A stretch of 64,000 bases of DNA from Sycobia sp. Sy_11 (taxonomy: Eukaryota; Arthropoda; Insecta; Hymenoptera; Epichrysomallidae). Numbering within the stretch: position 1 is the stretch's first letter; each line of letters starts with the position of its first letter. The stretch covers positions 431,001 through 495,000 of the forward strand of contig JACCIC010000121.1 of NCBI GenBank assembly GCA_018907035.1, written 5' to 3'. Below the pieces are notes generated by a model. The model made no database searches, had not been told where the DNA came from, and saw nothing but the letters and a program-made list of their open reading frames with translations. The translations under genes and the position numbers were made by a program. This document shows, one piece after another, positions 1-12,550 of this stretch.

Positions 1-262
1 TTTTTAATGAAAAAATGGGTATCTACAGTTCGTATACATATAAATCTGGAGCCACAAGTAGGCGTCTTTATTATAAGCATATGTCATGAAAAATTGTTTG
101 AAAATCACTCAATGTTAATCTCCATAAGAAAATCGAGCTTTCAGAAATAGTTGTAAATATTAATTTAAAAATCTGAAAAAATCGCCAGTTCTAATTACGG
201 TATATTCTTCAATATTTTGGGTTGTGCCGAAAAAAATATCGACCATCGTCATTTTGGTACAG

Positions 263-311
<49 letters not shown>

Positions 312-423
312 GTCTTGTAAGTATGTGCTATAGTCATGTACGGAGTTTCATATTAAAAACTGCTTTTTAATCAAAAATCCAGTGGAAAATGATTCTTTAG
401 GTCATAAATAGTATATGAGCTTT
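1..423. other. AT-rich non-coding stretch with (TA)n array
   Basis: No coding signal on either strand. A perfect (TA)n array of about 44 bp lies at 266-309. Confidence 0.7.
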
Positions 424-575
424 GGAAAATTATCGATAGAGCAGTTATAAATAATTCTTTTCATTGATTGAAAATTCGAAATCCCAATATAGAAATCATT
501 AGTGTAGTGGCCGCGCCATGCCGGTAGTTCTCAAACTCTCCTTCATGGCGCTACCGCGCCACTTGATATATGATT
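424..575 (+). repeat. Hairpin-bearing dispersed repeat, left member of an inverted pair
   Basis: The reverse complement of 3588-3718 matches this segment over about 130 bp, including ATCCCAATAT, CCGCGCCATG and TTCTCAAACTC. A GC-rich core (about 507-562) can fold: arms around GCGCCATG and CATGGCGC flank a loop containing TTCTCAAACTC. It is far more GC-rich than its surroundings. It could be a MITE, a terminal part of a larger DNA transposon spanning to 3.7 kb, or two independent insertions. No transposase lies between the two copies. Confidence 0.6.
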
Positions 576-2536
576 TAGAATTGTTATCGTTTAAAAGTAT
601 ATCGTTCATCTAATAAAACTACATATTATATGAAAATATAGAAATATTTATTAATACTCATATTTTCACAGGTTTAACAGAATTAATTACTTTAACATCT
701 AATAATAAAATAATTATAACAATAATTCCTTTACAACAGTTACAGGTGTTAGAGTGGTTTCGGATTTTTCTGTCAATTCTGATTTACGTTAAGAAAATAG
801 TCATTTATCAAGTGTTGGAGAAGTATAATATAAACATTAATAATAGAGAGAATTGAAAAATTAAATAGAGTTAATTAGTTTGTTTTGGGTTATCTGAATG
901 ACTATATTGTTAATGTTTTGTGATCTATGACACCAACCAAAGTCATAAGGACACAACAATACAAGGAAGACTTTGAACGAAATATACAAGGTATTGGCAG
1001 ATATTTAAAGAAAAAGGAACACAGGATTTTTCGAATGTTATTCGCAATCGAGCAAGTCTACGTTCCAGGTACCCTTTTTGCCATTTCTTTTTCGTACAAT
1101 GTTAAGATATATAGAAAATTATTGCAATAGCGTGAGCTACGACATAAGCTGCATTAAAAATGACTACTTATTGAACCATAGATTACGATTAAATATTCAT
1201 TACAAATTTTTTGCTTAAAATATTATTCTTACTTCGAATTCGACACTAAAAGTTGAAGTTTTCATTTAAACAAAATTTTTAGATTCCATAATACATCCAA
1301 GAAAATTATACAGAGAACTATTCATTTTAAAAATAGTGTAACATCTTGAAAATATGATTAAAAGTTTCAAACATCTTTCTTTGAATTCAGCGCTGAAATA
1401 CGGTTGTTCATTAAAACAATCCTCTGACAACACGATAATATTCTAGTTAATTTGGAGGAATACTAATTGTAAGTAAGAAAGTAACACATCTTAATAGGAG
1501 ATCAGTAATTCCTAAAACTTTACACGGATACATTTTCGAGTTAATCGGGATAATCTCGTTCAATCTTGATGAAAATCCTCACCGATATCTGACGTCATCT
1601 CCTTTTATTATTATATTGTATATCATTATAAATATTTCTACCTGAAAAGCATGTGAGAAACTCTATGACTAGAGCCGTTTTTAGAGTATACTATAAGCTA
1701 TTTCATTGCCCATAAGGCAATAAGAGAGAAAATTTTTAAATAACCTTATATGTTTTTAGAATAATTAATAATATTATAATAGCAATAATGATTATACGAC
1801 AATAGGAAATCGATATATCGTGAAATGCGCGCAAGATAATCCTGTTAGAAAAATATGGTAATTATCTACTTAAGCTAATTACATTTATCTAGGTAAATCA
1901 GTTGAAGGTAATATAATATGTAAACTAGTTATAAAAACTAGTTAATTTCCTGCCCTTGTTCCATTTTTTCTATTTGTTCAAATGAATGAGAGATATAGAA
2001 GTAAATTCATCTAAAGGACAATTTCAAGTAACGTATATAAGATTTTATGTAGTATATTTTTTAGTTTATAATGTAAATGTCGAAAATTCAGTGGAATAAA
2101 CAAATATTATTTTTTCAATATAAACATTTATTTATTAATATACTAAAAACAATGTGAATTTCAACAAATGTCTAATAAGAAATATTATAATGAATGCAAG
2201 GTGTGATATAGTCTCAGTAACCTAATCGGAGTTACAGATATTCTGCTCGATAGGTTGCTCCATACATTATTGTAGTCTTTGCAGTATTTTTATAATCAAA
2301 AGTATACACATATACTACACTATCGATTATCCAGATCTTTATATATATACATATGTCTTTTCACAATATTTCGGTTTTTTCCTTGTTGAATAAATTTTCA
2401 TCGACTCTGCAAAGCGAAGCGATAAATTTGAATTTCCAAATATAACATCGTTCGTCTTTTCTTTATTTACATTTCGGAATAAGCTCATTAGCTCCGTATC
2501 ATAGTGTATCCTAACCCTTCGCCCTATTTCGCAAGC

Positions 2537-2538
<2 letters not shown>
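576..2538. other. AT-rich non-coding stretch
   Basis: Nearly 2 kb of AT-rich sequence with only short, low-complexity open frames. I see no splice-site-bounded coding stretch, known element or RNA gene. Confidence 0.6.

Positions 2539-2595
<57 letters not shown>
2539..2595. repeat. (TA)n microsatellite
   Basis: Perfect alternating TA of about 57 bp. Confidence 0.95.
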
Positions 2596-2600
<5 letters not shown>

Positions 2601-3041
2601 CGATTACACATAACAAGTGAGCGCAGGAGCGTGTGCTACAAACATTATGCAAGCAAACGCAGCACTATATATAGGTGTATATAAACATATAATATAGCCA
2701 CTCGAACTTGACGGGCTTACCAGTAGTGTTTTTTTCTTTTTAATCGAACGCAAGTTCTGTACGCGAGGCTAATACAGAACCACCAGAATCTTATTAATAT
2801 ATATATATACAAGTCAACTTCCCAATATGTCCCCTCCTCCCTAGGTGATGCCCGCGGCTTTTGTTAGGTCTTCGCTTCGACGCCCCCGCTCGATAAGGTC
2901 ATATTGTATAAACGTACGCAGGGGCGAGCTGTGGAAAAGGGACATGTTGCCTCCGATCAGGACGTTAAGCGGCGAAACGCGCCTAGCACGTCTATCTTTC
3001 TGGATCGCGCATCTGCTGCCACCCATATTCTCCCTCACTCA

Positions 3042-3056
3042 CTCTCTCCCTCTCTC

Positions 3057-3091
<35 letters not shown>
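3042..3091. repeat. (CT)n microsatellite
   Basis: CT dinucleotide repeat of about 50 bp, slightly imperfect at its left end. Confidence 0.95.
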
Positions 3092-3095
<4 letters not shown>

Positions 3096-3206
3096 CTTCG
3101 ATGAATCACACCCGCGATTGCGTGCTCCCGCAGGTCAGCTGCAAGAGGAATCGAAATATAGGTGTATATACGAGAGCACGTCAGAGGGCTGTACAGCGAA
3201 GAGCCG

Positions 3207-3208
<2 letters not shown>

Positions 3209-3268
<60 letters not shown>
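3209..3268. repeat. (TA)n microsatellite
   Basis: Perfect TA repeat of about 60 bp. Confidence 0.95.
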
Positions 3269-3270
<2 letters not shown>

Positions 3271-3587
3271 AGTCTTCAATTATTGTATTCGTATATAGGG
3301 CGAGTGGCTCGCTATGTCGCGACCCTCTATTAGTGCCTGTCTTAACTAACGATGATTTGTTGCGCGACCCGATGCGGTCATATAGATAATGAGGAGACGC
3401 ATGCGTACGATATTCATTTTTACGATCTATGTAGTAGGAGCCTTGGACTCTTCGTTTTTTTGGTTACGATCACGGTACATGCGTTTATATAGAAGAGATG
3501 TTGTATAGCCATGTATATAGCTATAAAACTCATGTATCTTTCTAATAATTTTTTTGTGGAATATTAGAAACAATACAATATTTATCA

Positions 3588-3718
3588 CATGACGCGGTAG
3601 CGTCACGAAGGCGAGTTTGAGAACCGCCAGCATGGCGCGGCTGCTACCCAATATTGGGATTTAAAAATTTTCAATCAATGACAAAAATTATTTATCACTT
3701 TTTTATCGATAGTTTTTC
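3588..3718 (-). repeat. Hairpin-bearing dispersed repeat, right member of the inverted pair
   Basis: Inverted copy of 424-575, about 3 kb away, with scattered substitutions and a short length difference next to the CCCAATAT block. The GC-rich hairpin core is at about 3590-3650. Confidence 0.6.
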
Positions 3719-4735
3719 ATTTTGTATACGATAATATGATTGCCATATTGTTAATGATTCATTATGACTGAAGATAATGTAGGAATAACTAACAAAAAAT
3801 TAAGGTAATATTTAGCAAATGCAATAGGAAATAATTGTAGAATAGATTAATTATACTATAATGAAATTATAACGTAGTTTAACTATAATTTACTTAAGAA
3901 TTATGAAATACTAATAAAATAGTAGCAGCGTATTGTCTAAATTGTCTTAAGCAAATTTTACCTAAATCTCGTTCAAGAAAATGATTTATTCGGAGAAATA
4001 ATTAAATCCTCGCAATTGAATCGTTATGTAACAAAAATCAGTTGTGAATATCTTGAAATCATATGAAACGGTTACATTTAAGAAAATATTCACATGGAAT
4101 ATTACGTGAATTTCTCAAAAATTTATATCAAAGTAATTTATGAACAAAATTTTTGGTAATATAAAACAAATTGAAATAATAACCTGTATAAAACCAATGG
4201 CAATAAAAAAGTTATCGCTGTATTATGTCTCTGAGTAGTATTTACTTATTATTGCATGCCTTATTCTACAAGCAAAAATTAATAACATTATCAACTAGGA
4301 GACGAGAATACTTGAACCGATGAAGCGTTGAGAGAAAGGTACCGTTCAGCTGATGGGTTGCTCGTCTGATTAGTCGGAAAAAAATTAAGTTCCCAAGGAT
4401 GTATGGAACAATTCATTACTGTCTCACGCAAGTTCTATCCATAAGATAAGGAAAAGTAGTGGAAGGAATCTGAACTCTTCGAGACAATGCATTTCGTACT
4501 TTTTTCAGCACAATGCTTTTCGTCTTAAAAGAAGCAAACTTTAAGCAAGACGTAGATCCTGTTGAACAGTAGTCTCAAAGAGCTGATGCTGGATAGTTTG
4601 GAAAAGTCATCTAAGCGCTGCTTTTATTACAGGTTTATGTTGAATCATGAAAAGCTTGATAATGTCGAATAAATCCTTGTAAATAGGATGGCGCAGTCAG
4701 AATATAAAGTCTCTGGGCTGTAACCATGCTGTCGA
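3719..4735. other. AT-rich stretch without recognisable genes
   Basis: No supported coding feature. The last few hundred bases may contain a decayed 5' end of the mariner that follows, but I could not identify its left terminal repeat. Confidence 0.55.
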
Positions 4736-5777
4736 TGAGCCATATTCTCGTCATTTGGGAGAGGTTTGAATTTTCTGCTTTAATCTGAAGAAATCTGCAA
4801 ATGAGGGTCATCGAATACTTTCAAATACCTATGGTGAGGTCGCTATTAGTGAAAAAACGTTCCGAGAGCGCTTTCCATACTTTAAAAACGGCGAGTTTCA
4901 TGTCGAAGACCAGCATGGCCGTGGAAGAGAGAAGGTTTTCTTAGATGCAAAATTAGAGACATTACTTGATCAAGACTTATGTCTAACGCAACAAGAATTA
5001 CCAGGATAATTTGGAGTGACGCAACAAGCCATTTCAAAATGCCTGAAAGTTACGGGAATGATTTAGAAACGAAATTGGGTGCCGGACGAGTTGAAGCCGA
5101 GAGATGTTGAATTTCGGCGTTTGTTTGCTTGTAAACAACTACTTGCAAGGCAAAGACGGAAGAGATTTTTGCATCGCATTGTGACTGGGGACGAAAGATG
5201 GATCCATTACGAGAATCCCGGCCATGATTCAACGTCGTTGGCCAAACCGAATATTCACGGTTCCAAGATCATGCTGAGTATTTGGTAGGACCAGCTCAGC
5301 GTAGTGTATTATGAGTTATTAAAACCGACTGAAACAATCACAGGCGATCGTTATCGAACGCAATTAATGCTTTTGTGCTGAGAACTGAAAGACAAACGGC
5401 CGCAATACAACTATAGACATAAAAAAGTGATTTTACAGTATGATATACTTGGAATAGTTGAAATGAGAAGTCCTACCCCACTCGCCGTATTCTTCAGACG
5501 TTGCTTCCTCCGACTATCACATGTTTCGATCAATCGCACACGGCCTGGCTGACGAACACTTTCGGTCTTATGAAGAAGTAAAAAACTGAATCGATTCGTG
5601 GATCGCTTCAAAAGATGACCAGTTTTTTCAACGCGGTATTCATATGGTGCCCGAAAAATGGGAAAAAATAGTGATTAGCGATAGATAATACTTTGAGTTA
5701 TAAATATATCACTGATTTTTTTCAATAAGGTCTCAAAATTCGGAAAAACAACGCCGGAAGCAAAGTTCTATACCTAA
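4736..5777 (+). pseudogene. Decayed mariner transposon (transposase pseudogene)
   Basis: Translating across frameshifts gives a mariner-type transposase. An N-terminal helix-turn-helix region is visible (YGEVAISEKTFRERF, about 4830-4880). A DNA-binding linker follows (LETLLDQDLCLTQQEL). The first catalytic Asp block is VTGDERWIHYENP (about 5180-5220), then KPNIHGSKIMLSIW. The C-terminal part reads SDYHMFRSIAHGLADEHF and ends VPEKWEKIVISD (about 5650-5690). Several stops and frameshifts are present, including after SIW and in the second Asp block. The right end is probably CCTAA followed by TA near 5777. The left terminal repeat was not found. Family assignment is secure; activity is excluded. 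Confidence 0.88.
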
Positions 5778-6987
5778 TACTTTTTCAGTACCATACATAA
5801 ATAGAAGGTATTGTTTCTCATAAATTCAAATCCATTTTTATTACTTTCTTTTTGGTTTAGTAAAGTTGATACAGAATTAATTTTTCTAATTCTTTTTACG
5901 TTTCTCAGGCAGAGATTGTGTTGACTATCTGGTCTGAATGTTGAGTAAACATATATAACATGTTTCTATTCCGTACTTCAAACGTCTTATAAAAATAGTT
6001 GTTTTATAATTGTTCCTTGCCTGGCAAACATCAAATTTTTTAATAATAATCTTTTTAGGAGATAATAAATAGAAACAAAATTCTGTTTCTAAAATAATAA
6101 CCTTGAATAAAGATTCTGATGATTCTTATATAATCTCTAAATTATTTTATTTTAGAATGACCGATGCGTATCTCTAATATTCACATACATTGAGAATTTC
6201 AACGTAATTCATATAACAATGAATTTTTAAATTTAACTTTTTCGATAAACAAACGTTAAATCTAAAATCAGATAATTTTTTCTTTCAATTCTTAACTTTG
6301 ACGTTCGCTATATGCGCTTCGGAACAATTCATAAAAGTACTTGAACATTCATAACTTTTGCGTCCCCGATGATTTGAAAACCCCCCAGATTTTAATCCCG
6401 CGAGCAGACGTTATTTGTACTACGGTCTTTGCATGCGCGAGGTGCAACCAACCCATCGGGAAAAAGACTGTTTGAACTTATTATTTCATTTCAAGTCAAA
6501 GATGAAACAGCATATTAGCTGAAATACGACGTCTCTATGTGCCGCGAGGTTTCCTGTGATATTTGCCAATGATGTCCCCGGCCGTGAGGCGCATCGGTTA
6601 GCCCACGACCCTCTGGCATTGAATTTGGAATTCTGTCCGTACGTGGATTGGAAAATTCGCACTGGCTGCTTTTTTTCATTTTTGTTTTTATTTTTCTTTT
6701 TATTAGAATAAACGACAACCAAAACAAAGAAAAACGACGAGAGCGAAAACATCAGAGAAATGAACCAAATACTAATATAGGCATATACATCGCATTTAGA
6801 GTTGCGCATAGATATATATAGAAAAAAAGAGCAGCGGCTTAAATTTGAAATTCAGCCAGCGGCGTATTGATTCAAATCGGCTGTTTGTTCTGGAATCCCT
6901 CGTCTTATCAGTTCGATTGTCGCCCTAGAATTGTGCACTGCCCGCACATCCCGTTCTGTTGATCTCCGTTAGCTCCCTCGCTCGCTC

Positions 6988-6988
<1 letters not shown>
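5778..6988. other. Unassigned stretch
   Basis: Mostly AT-rich. A GC-richer patch (about 6360-6660) contains unrecognised open frames on the minus strand that run into a poly-Lys/Asn low-complexity tail. Nothing matches a family I know. Confidence 0.5.

Positions 6989-7056
<68 letters not shown>
6989..7056. repeat. (TA)n microsatellite
   Basis: TA repeat of about 68 bp with one TG interruption near 7042. Confidence 0.95.
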
Positions 7057-8560
7057 GACACATACATAAATATATACTCCCTATACTTAGCCTACCCGTT
7101 TACTCTCATTAATCCAATGCCAGGTTTGTTAATATAGCATATAAATATTAGCAAATTTACTGGATTGAAAACGACTGTTAGTGGTATATATATCATAACA
7201 TAACTGATTAATATAATACGAATCGTATATATTGGTTCTTTATATCAGTGGATATTAGAGCTATAAAATGTTATTAAAAGTTTTTGTATTCTTATCTTAG
7301 TATTTTAATTATTATTTACATGGAATTTTACCAACCTTAGTTCGATATTATAAGATGGAATAAAAAACGAAGAAATATATTCAATTCTATTCATATTATT
7401 TATATATAATTAAATATTTCTGATACTTGTAACCAAATGATCACATTTAAATTCGAATGTGTAAAATATTTTTGAAGAAGATATGTTCGAATTTTAGACA
7501 ACATAGTATTCGTCTTATTAGTTTTAAATTTACCCTTAACGTAAATTTTGTTAAAAATGAACAGTTATTCAATTTCGAAAAAAATTTCTGACAGAAACGC
7601 CTTGTAATTGGCTTTGGTATAAATAAATTTAGAAATGGAGGAATTACAGTTTAATTAATGTTTACTAGAGTAATCCTTCGAACTGATTGTTACAAGCTAA
7701 TCCGTATTCAGTCATTTCGAAAACCCCAATTAAAAATATTCAAGAAGATTGAAGATCATATATAATTTTCAATGCTTCAGCTGCTATGTTACGTTAGTTA
7801 TTTTCGAATTTTGATAATCTGGTACAGAAATTTTTAAGGAAGAATATAAAATCGAGATCATTTACTTGATTTTACTTTATTTTTTACTATTAGTAAATCC
7901 ACTTAAGGCAACACAAATTCGAATTTTTTTCTGTGTAAAATAATTAAAACCATAAAATGTATGATATATAGTTTATGTAACTCTCAGAAATATAACAACT
8001 CAATTTTATAAAAGAAATACAGTTTAAATAAGTAGCTTTAGAGATTTTACGTATAGATGCAAAAGTTATTGATTTCTTTTATAAATCTCATAATACTGAT
8101 ATGAATAAAATTTAATGTTTTTAATATTTTTTAATCAATTTAATTCCTATTTTTTTTCTGACATACATGTTGAAAATGCAGGGAACAATCTGTTAGTGCA
8201 ATAACAAAATTTATACAAAAGTATAAAAATGAATCTAAATGAGGTAATATATCAAATTTATTACTTTTTAGAGAATTCAATGGCATTCATTAATGTATTA
8301 CAAGACATTAAAAAATTATTTAAAAAATTGATCATTTTTAATGCAATAAGTAAAAAAAATACCAACTTTATGTAATTAAATTGTTGTCCTTTTAATATCT
8401 AACTAGTCTGCACAGTCACATTTATAGTAGAATACTCTGCCAATGAATGACAACCGAATATAAAAATAAAGACTCTATTATTTGCACAATCTCTTATAGC
8501 CCGATGCGCCAGGTACTTGAAAGTAATCTCTCAGGAAATTATAAAAACCGCAGTCGCGTG
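7057..8560. other. AT-rich non-coding stretch
   Basis: About 1.5 kb of very AT-rich sequence with no open frame of interest and no recognisable repeat termini. Confidence 0.6.
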
Positions 8561-9044
8561 ACTGATTCTTAACTCTCGGGGCTCGCCCGCCGGAGTCTCC
8601 TGCCTAGTAATGTTTGCACCGATTACAAAACTCTTTTTTCAGCCAAAGGGACACGCGCCGGTAGTTGGTGGTCGGTCTCTCTTTTTCATTCTTTCTTTTT
8701 CTTTGGTACATATATGCAAATATATAGACATAGGGAGCGTAACGCTTGCGTATTATATATATGAGATTGGGCTGCAAAGCAAACGGATTCACTAAGCAAG
8801 TTACGCGCACGCGAGAGCACGAGACAGGCAAACATTGACTTGCTCAATCATTTCGATCCCTGCGCCAACCCTCCACAACCGAAACCACTCCCCCTTTCTT
8901 CCCACCGATCCAACTGGCCTGCAACCTAGCTCACTACTGCGTTGCACACTAACACAATAAGAGGCCTGCAGAACACGGATGGAAACGAAGAGTTAGTTAG
9001 AGAAATACATACATATATGTGTACGTGGAGGGAAAGGGGGGGGG

Positions 9045-9075
<31 letters not shown>

Positions 9076-9420
9076 GCGAGCGAGCGAGCGGTCACCATCT
9101 GTCTCTGCTGGTCGCGCAGAGGGGTGGAAATTGAAACGAAAACAGCTCGACGACCCCAACGATGCCAAGTAGGCGAAAGGGGTGTCAATGAGGGTTATTA
9201 GAGGACGATATATGTTTTCTTTTTATTACTCTCTTGATCTTGTTTCCGTTCCGATACGGGTCGAGGATGGAAGAGAGTGGCATCCACACCAGATATTTCG
9301 CGTTGTTTTAACTTCGTGGAAGGAGAGGATACGAGGAAAGCCAGATCTGGAAAGAGATCGAGAGCGAGGGTACGGGTATGAACGGGAGGAGGGTTGAAGA
9401 GCTTGCCGACGGTATTGTTC
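8561..9420. other. GC-richer island with (GA)n array
   Basis: Base composition rises sharply here. A (GA)n array sits at 9044-9079. A possible 49-bp internal exon (9120-9168) follows a pyrimidine-rich tract ending in CGCAG and precedes GTAGGC; one frame reads GWKLKRKQLDDPNDAK. This is weak evidence. The frames spanning the GA array itself are repeat-driven. Confidence 0.3.
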
Positions 9421-11189
9421 ATATGCATTTTAAATTTTCGTAGAAAAAAGTTATGTGCCATCGACTGTAACAGTTGGTTCTATACGGTGACAATGGTTTG
9501 CTATACAGAAGTAATCAATCCGACCGGTGTAGCAGGTCTTGTAATACATTCATTGTACTTCGGATATGATGTAGTAAAGATTACGCATTGCGCATATATA
9601 TTTCAACGCAAGTATTCCTAAGTACCATAGTAATTATCTGAAGTCACAAAGTTGGCCAAGTGTCACATTCTGGTTCTATTTTCTATTATAAAGAATCGGA
9701 GTCGTACTATAAGTGAGCATTATAACTAAATCATTTGATATTATGTAGGACCACGCATTTGAAGTCTATGTGTAGTTATATGAAGGATTGAAATAATTTG
9801 AAATCACCGTCATTCTTACATTTCCAATCATAAGATTTTTTTAAGTCATGTCGATTACTGTATTCTATCGCTAATAATTTTTTATATTACATTTTTCACG
9901 GCCAATTTTTTACATGTTCATATATAAAGACACTTGTTTGATAATTCGACAGTTGCTATTTTCAGGTTTTACTGAATGTTTGAAGAGCAATATCGTACTC
10001 TGACAATCGATTATCACAGAATTTTACATATGTACACTTAAAAGGTTGTGAGCCCAAACATTTCATGATTGAACGGCGTAATAAAGTTTCCGTTTCATCG
10101 ACAAAAGTGATTTTGCACGAGATTAATTCGACCAAATGGGAAAATATGTTGGCGAATAATGTATGGCTTTATTAATATAACGAATAATACAACAGGTGAA
10201 GATTTATCAGCGAAGCCAAGCCGGCTGCATAACCTTGCGAATTTTGAAATCATCCCGTCGGCTCCGTGCGGACCTCTCATTCGAATTTCCAATGGAATAT
10301 TGGAATACCGACTAGTTATAGTTTCCATCATCGTAAATCGTCTTTATCGGTTGGTTCACTCGCTCGGCCGAACACATCCTCCTGAATTTTTCTCTTTGAC
10401 AATGTGAATAGCACCGGAAGCCCCACATATAATTCTTTCTCATCTCACGCGAGGGCTTCCCGCATGCTTCGCGTGCGCCTCTCGTGCGTGTCAAACAAAA
10501 AAAAGAGAGGGCGAGCTGCAAGCTCGGCTGCCTAATACCTTATTATTAAAAAAAAATAGCGGGAGCAGGGTTGATTAAACTCCCCCGATCGAATGCTGAT
10601 TTTCTATCAACTCCGCTCCAACTTCGCTTCGGTGCATCGATTAATAAAGAGAACCGAAAGCATTCATATTTTTTTATCCCTTATCATGTTTCCACTAGAC
10701 TGTTCGTATTCGATAAATATTTAGCCCTCCTGTTCTTTCCTGCTTTATTGGAACTTTTTTTTAATAAGCGTACCTTTTGGTTTTTTGAACACAGATAAAG
10801 AATCGCGTACTATTTGTTATTGTTCCATGTCAATGAAGTCTCACTAATTGCTAGTATCCGTTAGCTCATACGATGTCTTATGTAATACAAATTGTGCTAA
10901 TTCTATTCTAGAAATATAGAGGTAATTTGGAATTTGGTAACACTATCTCTAAAAAAGTTGCTAAACTAATATCTAAACCAAGATACTTGGGCCTAGGTTT
11001 AACTTGAAGTTGATTGAAATTTTGTTTATTATATTATGCGCGTTTTTTAAAGCATTTTGATGGATTTTTTCATCGCGCAACAGTTTTTGGCAAAAAAGGT
11101 AACTCGTTATAGCCGTATTCGTGATAAAAACTGCGAACAATTCTTGTAGTTTTTTTATTGTCCCAGATGAAGTGTCAGCAGAATTGACA
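9421..11189. other. Unassigned stretch with moderately GC-rich block
   Basis: The block at about 10050-10560 is less AT-rich than its flanks and is open on both strands for 70-80 codons, but no protein family is recognisable. It may be a conserved regulatory block. The rest is AT-rich and featureless. Confidence 0.4.
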
Positions 11190-11348
11190 TTACAGTGTCA
11201 AACAAATGGTCAGGAAAGCTGTAACCGTAATGCTTAGCCAATTAACTTCGGAGGATTACAAAGAATGTTTTCAATCATGTGATCCATATTGGAATTGTTG
11301 TGTTAAGTTAGAGGGAAAAATTTGTGAACGTTTAGATGCTATCTAAAT
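11190..11348 (+). pseudogene. Mariner-type transposase C-terminal remnant
   Basis: The frame reads LTSEDYKECFQSCDPYWNCC, then VKLEGK. This resembles the C-terminal block of insect mariner transposases (pattern AYxKCFExWxxRWxKC). Only this last block is visible; catalytic segments are missing or too decayed. Moderate confidence because the match is short. Confidence 0.4.
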
Positions 11349-12493
11349 TTGAGACAGTGAAAAGTAGTGAATACTCCCTAATTAACGATGATCTATCACT
11401 GTCAATTCATAGCCCTCGAAATAATTAATTTTTAGGTAATTTGTGAACATTACTTTCACTGTTCAAGTATAGAGAATTCTAAGTGATAACTTAGTGTGTT
11501 TGAGTTTTATTGACAAATTTACAGAAATTGATTGGATGTCAAATTCTCAATCATTTGAATAAGTTCCATATTAATTTTCATTTGAAGCATTTTTGAAATA
11601 CTCAATAATGTTCTATACACCGTGATTCTTATAGGCTGTTCCTGGATTTTACCGTTGCATTATTATTATAATTTACGTCAGTTTTTACTTTGATATTCAC
11701 AAATACGACGCAAAGAAAATATAAGTATACTAAATTTCAATACATTTGAAGTTAAGAGTTTTTTAAAACAGAGCATTTAAAACTTTCACAGATATATTCA
11801 TATAATAAATCATGTTTTGATCATTCTAAAGCTAAAATGTATACAATATGAAAAGAAAATATGTATTTTAATAAGTTCCATATTATCTGTTAGTTAAAGA
11901 TTTTTTAAATACTAAAACTAGTTCGATATACCATGATTGTTAAAGCTGTATCATGTATTTCACCATAAAAATAATATGTAAGCTTCATTTAATTATGATT
12001 TTAGTAATGAGCAACATATATAAACCAATAAAAAACCCTAACTTCAGCTAAACAAAATATCAACAAAATGAGAGATAACAAAATAATTTTTTTATGAAAC
12101 AGATACAATTTTAGACACTTTTTAGTTATTCCGTTGTAATTTTTATATAATTCGTTACAAAAATTTGCAATGATATTTTGTTCAATTATAAACAGTGATT
12201 ATAGACCAAAAATTTTATGAGTCTACTCACAAAATTAAAATTGTTAATTTTTTAATTTAAGCACGTAAGGTTTCTATAGATATTTTCGTTAACCCTTAGA
12301 GTACTGAGATTATAGATATTTTCAACACATAATGTTTGTATGAAAAAGTGATCATAGGTTCTCAATTTAAACCCAAACTGAGAAATGTTTGCGAGTCGGA
12401 GCACGACGCATATGTGCGTCATACCGGTGCGGACGGTATGCCCATGTTAAATTTTTCATAATTGAAAAAAAACTATTCTATACACATGGAAAA

Positions 12494-12494
<1 letters not shown>
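11349..12494. other. AT-rich non-coding stretch
   Basis: No supported feature. Confidence 0.6.

Positions 12495-12548
<54 letters not shown>
12495..12548. repeat. (TA)n microsatellite
   Basis: Perfect TA repeat of about 54 bp. Confidence 0.95.

Positions 12549-12550
<2 letters not shown>

Larger units (their letters stand above)
2600..3587. other. Unassigned stretch with GC-richer island and two microsatellites
   Basis: A GC-richer patch (about 2840-3200) carries a (CT)n array at 3042-3091 and a (TA)n array at 3209-3268. Open frames through it are driven by the repeats (Ser-Leu and Tyr-Ile runs) and do not look like proteins. It could be a promoter-proximal region, but no TATA/initiator pair stood out. 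Confidence 0.5.

Noticed and set aside
2845..3333. 162-codon plus-strand open frame
   Set aside because: More than a third is microsatellite translation; no splice, promoter or family support.
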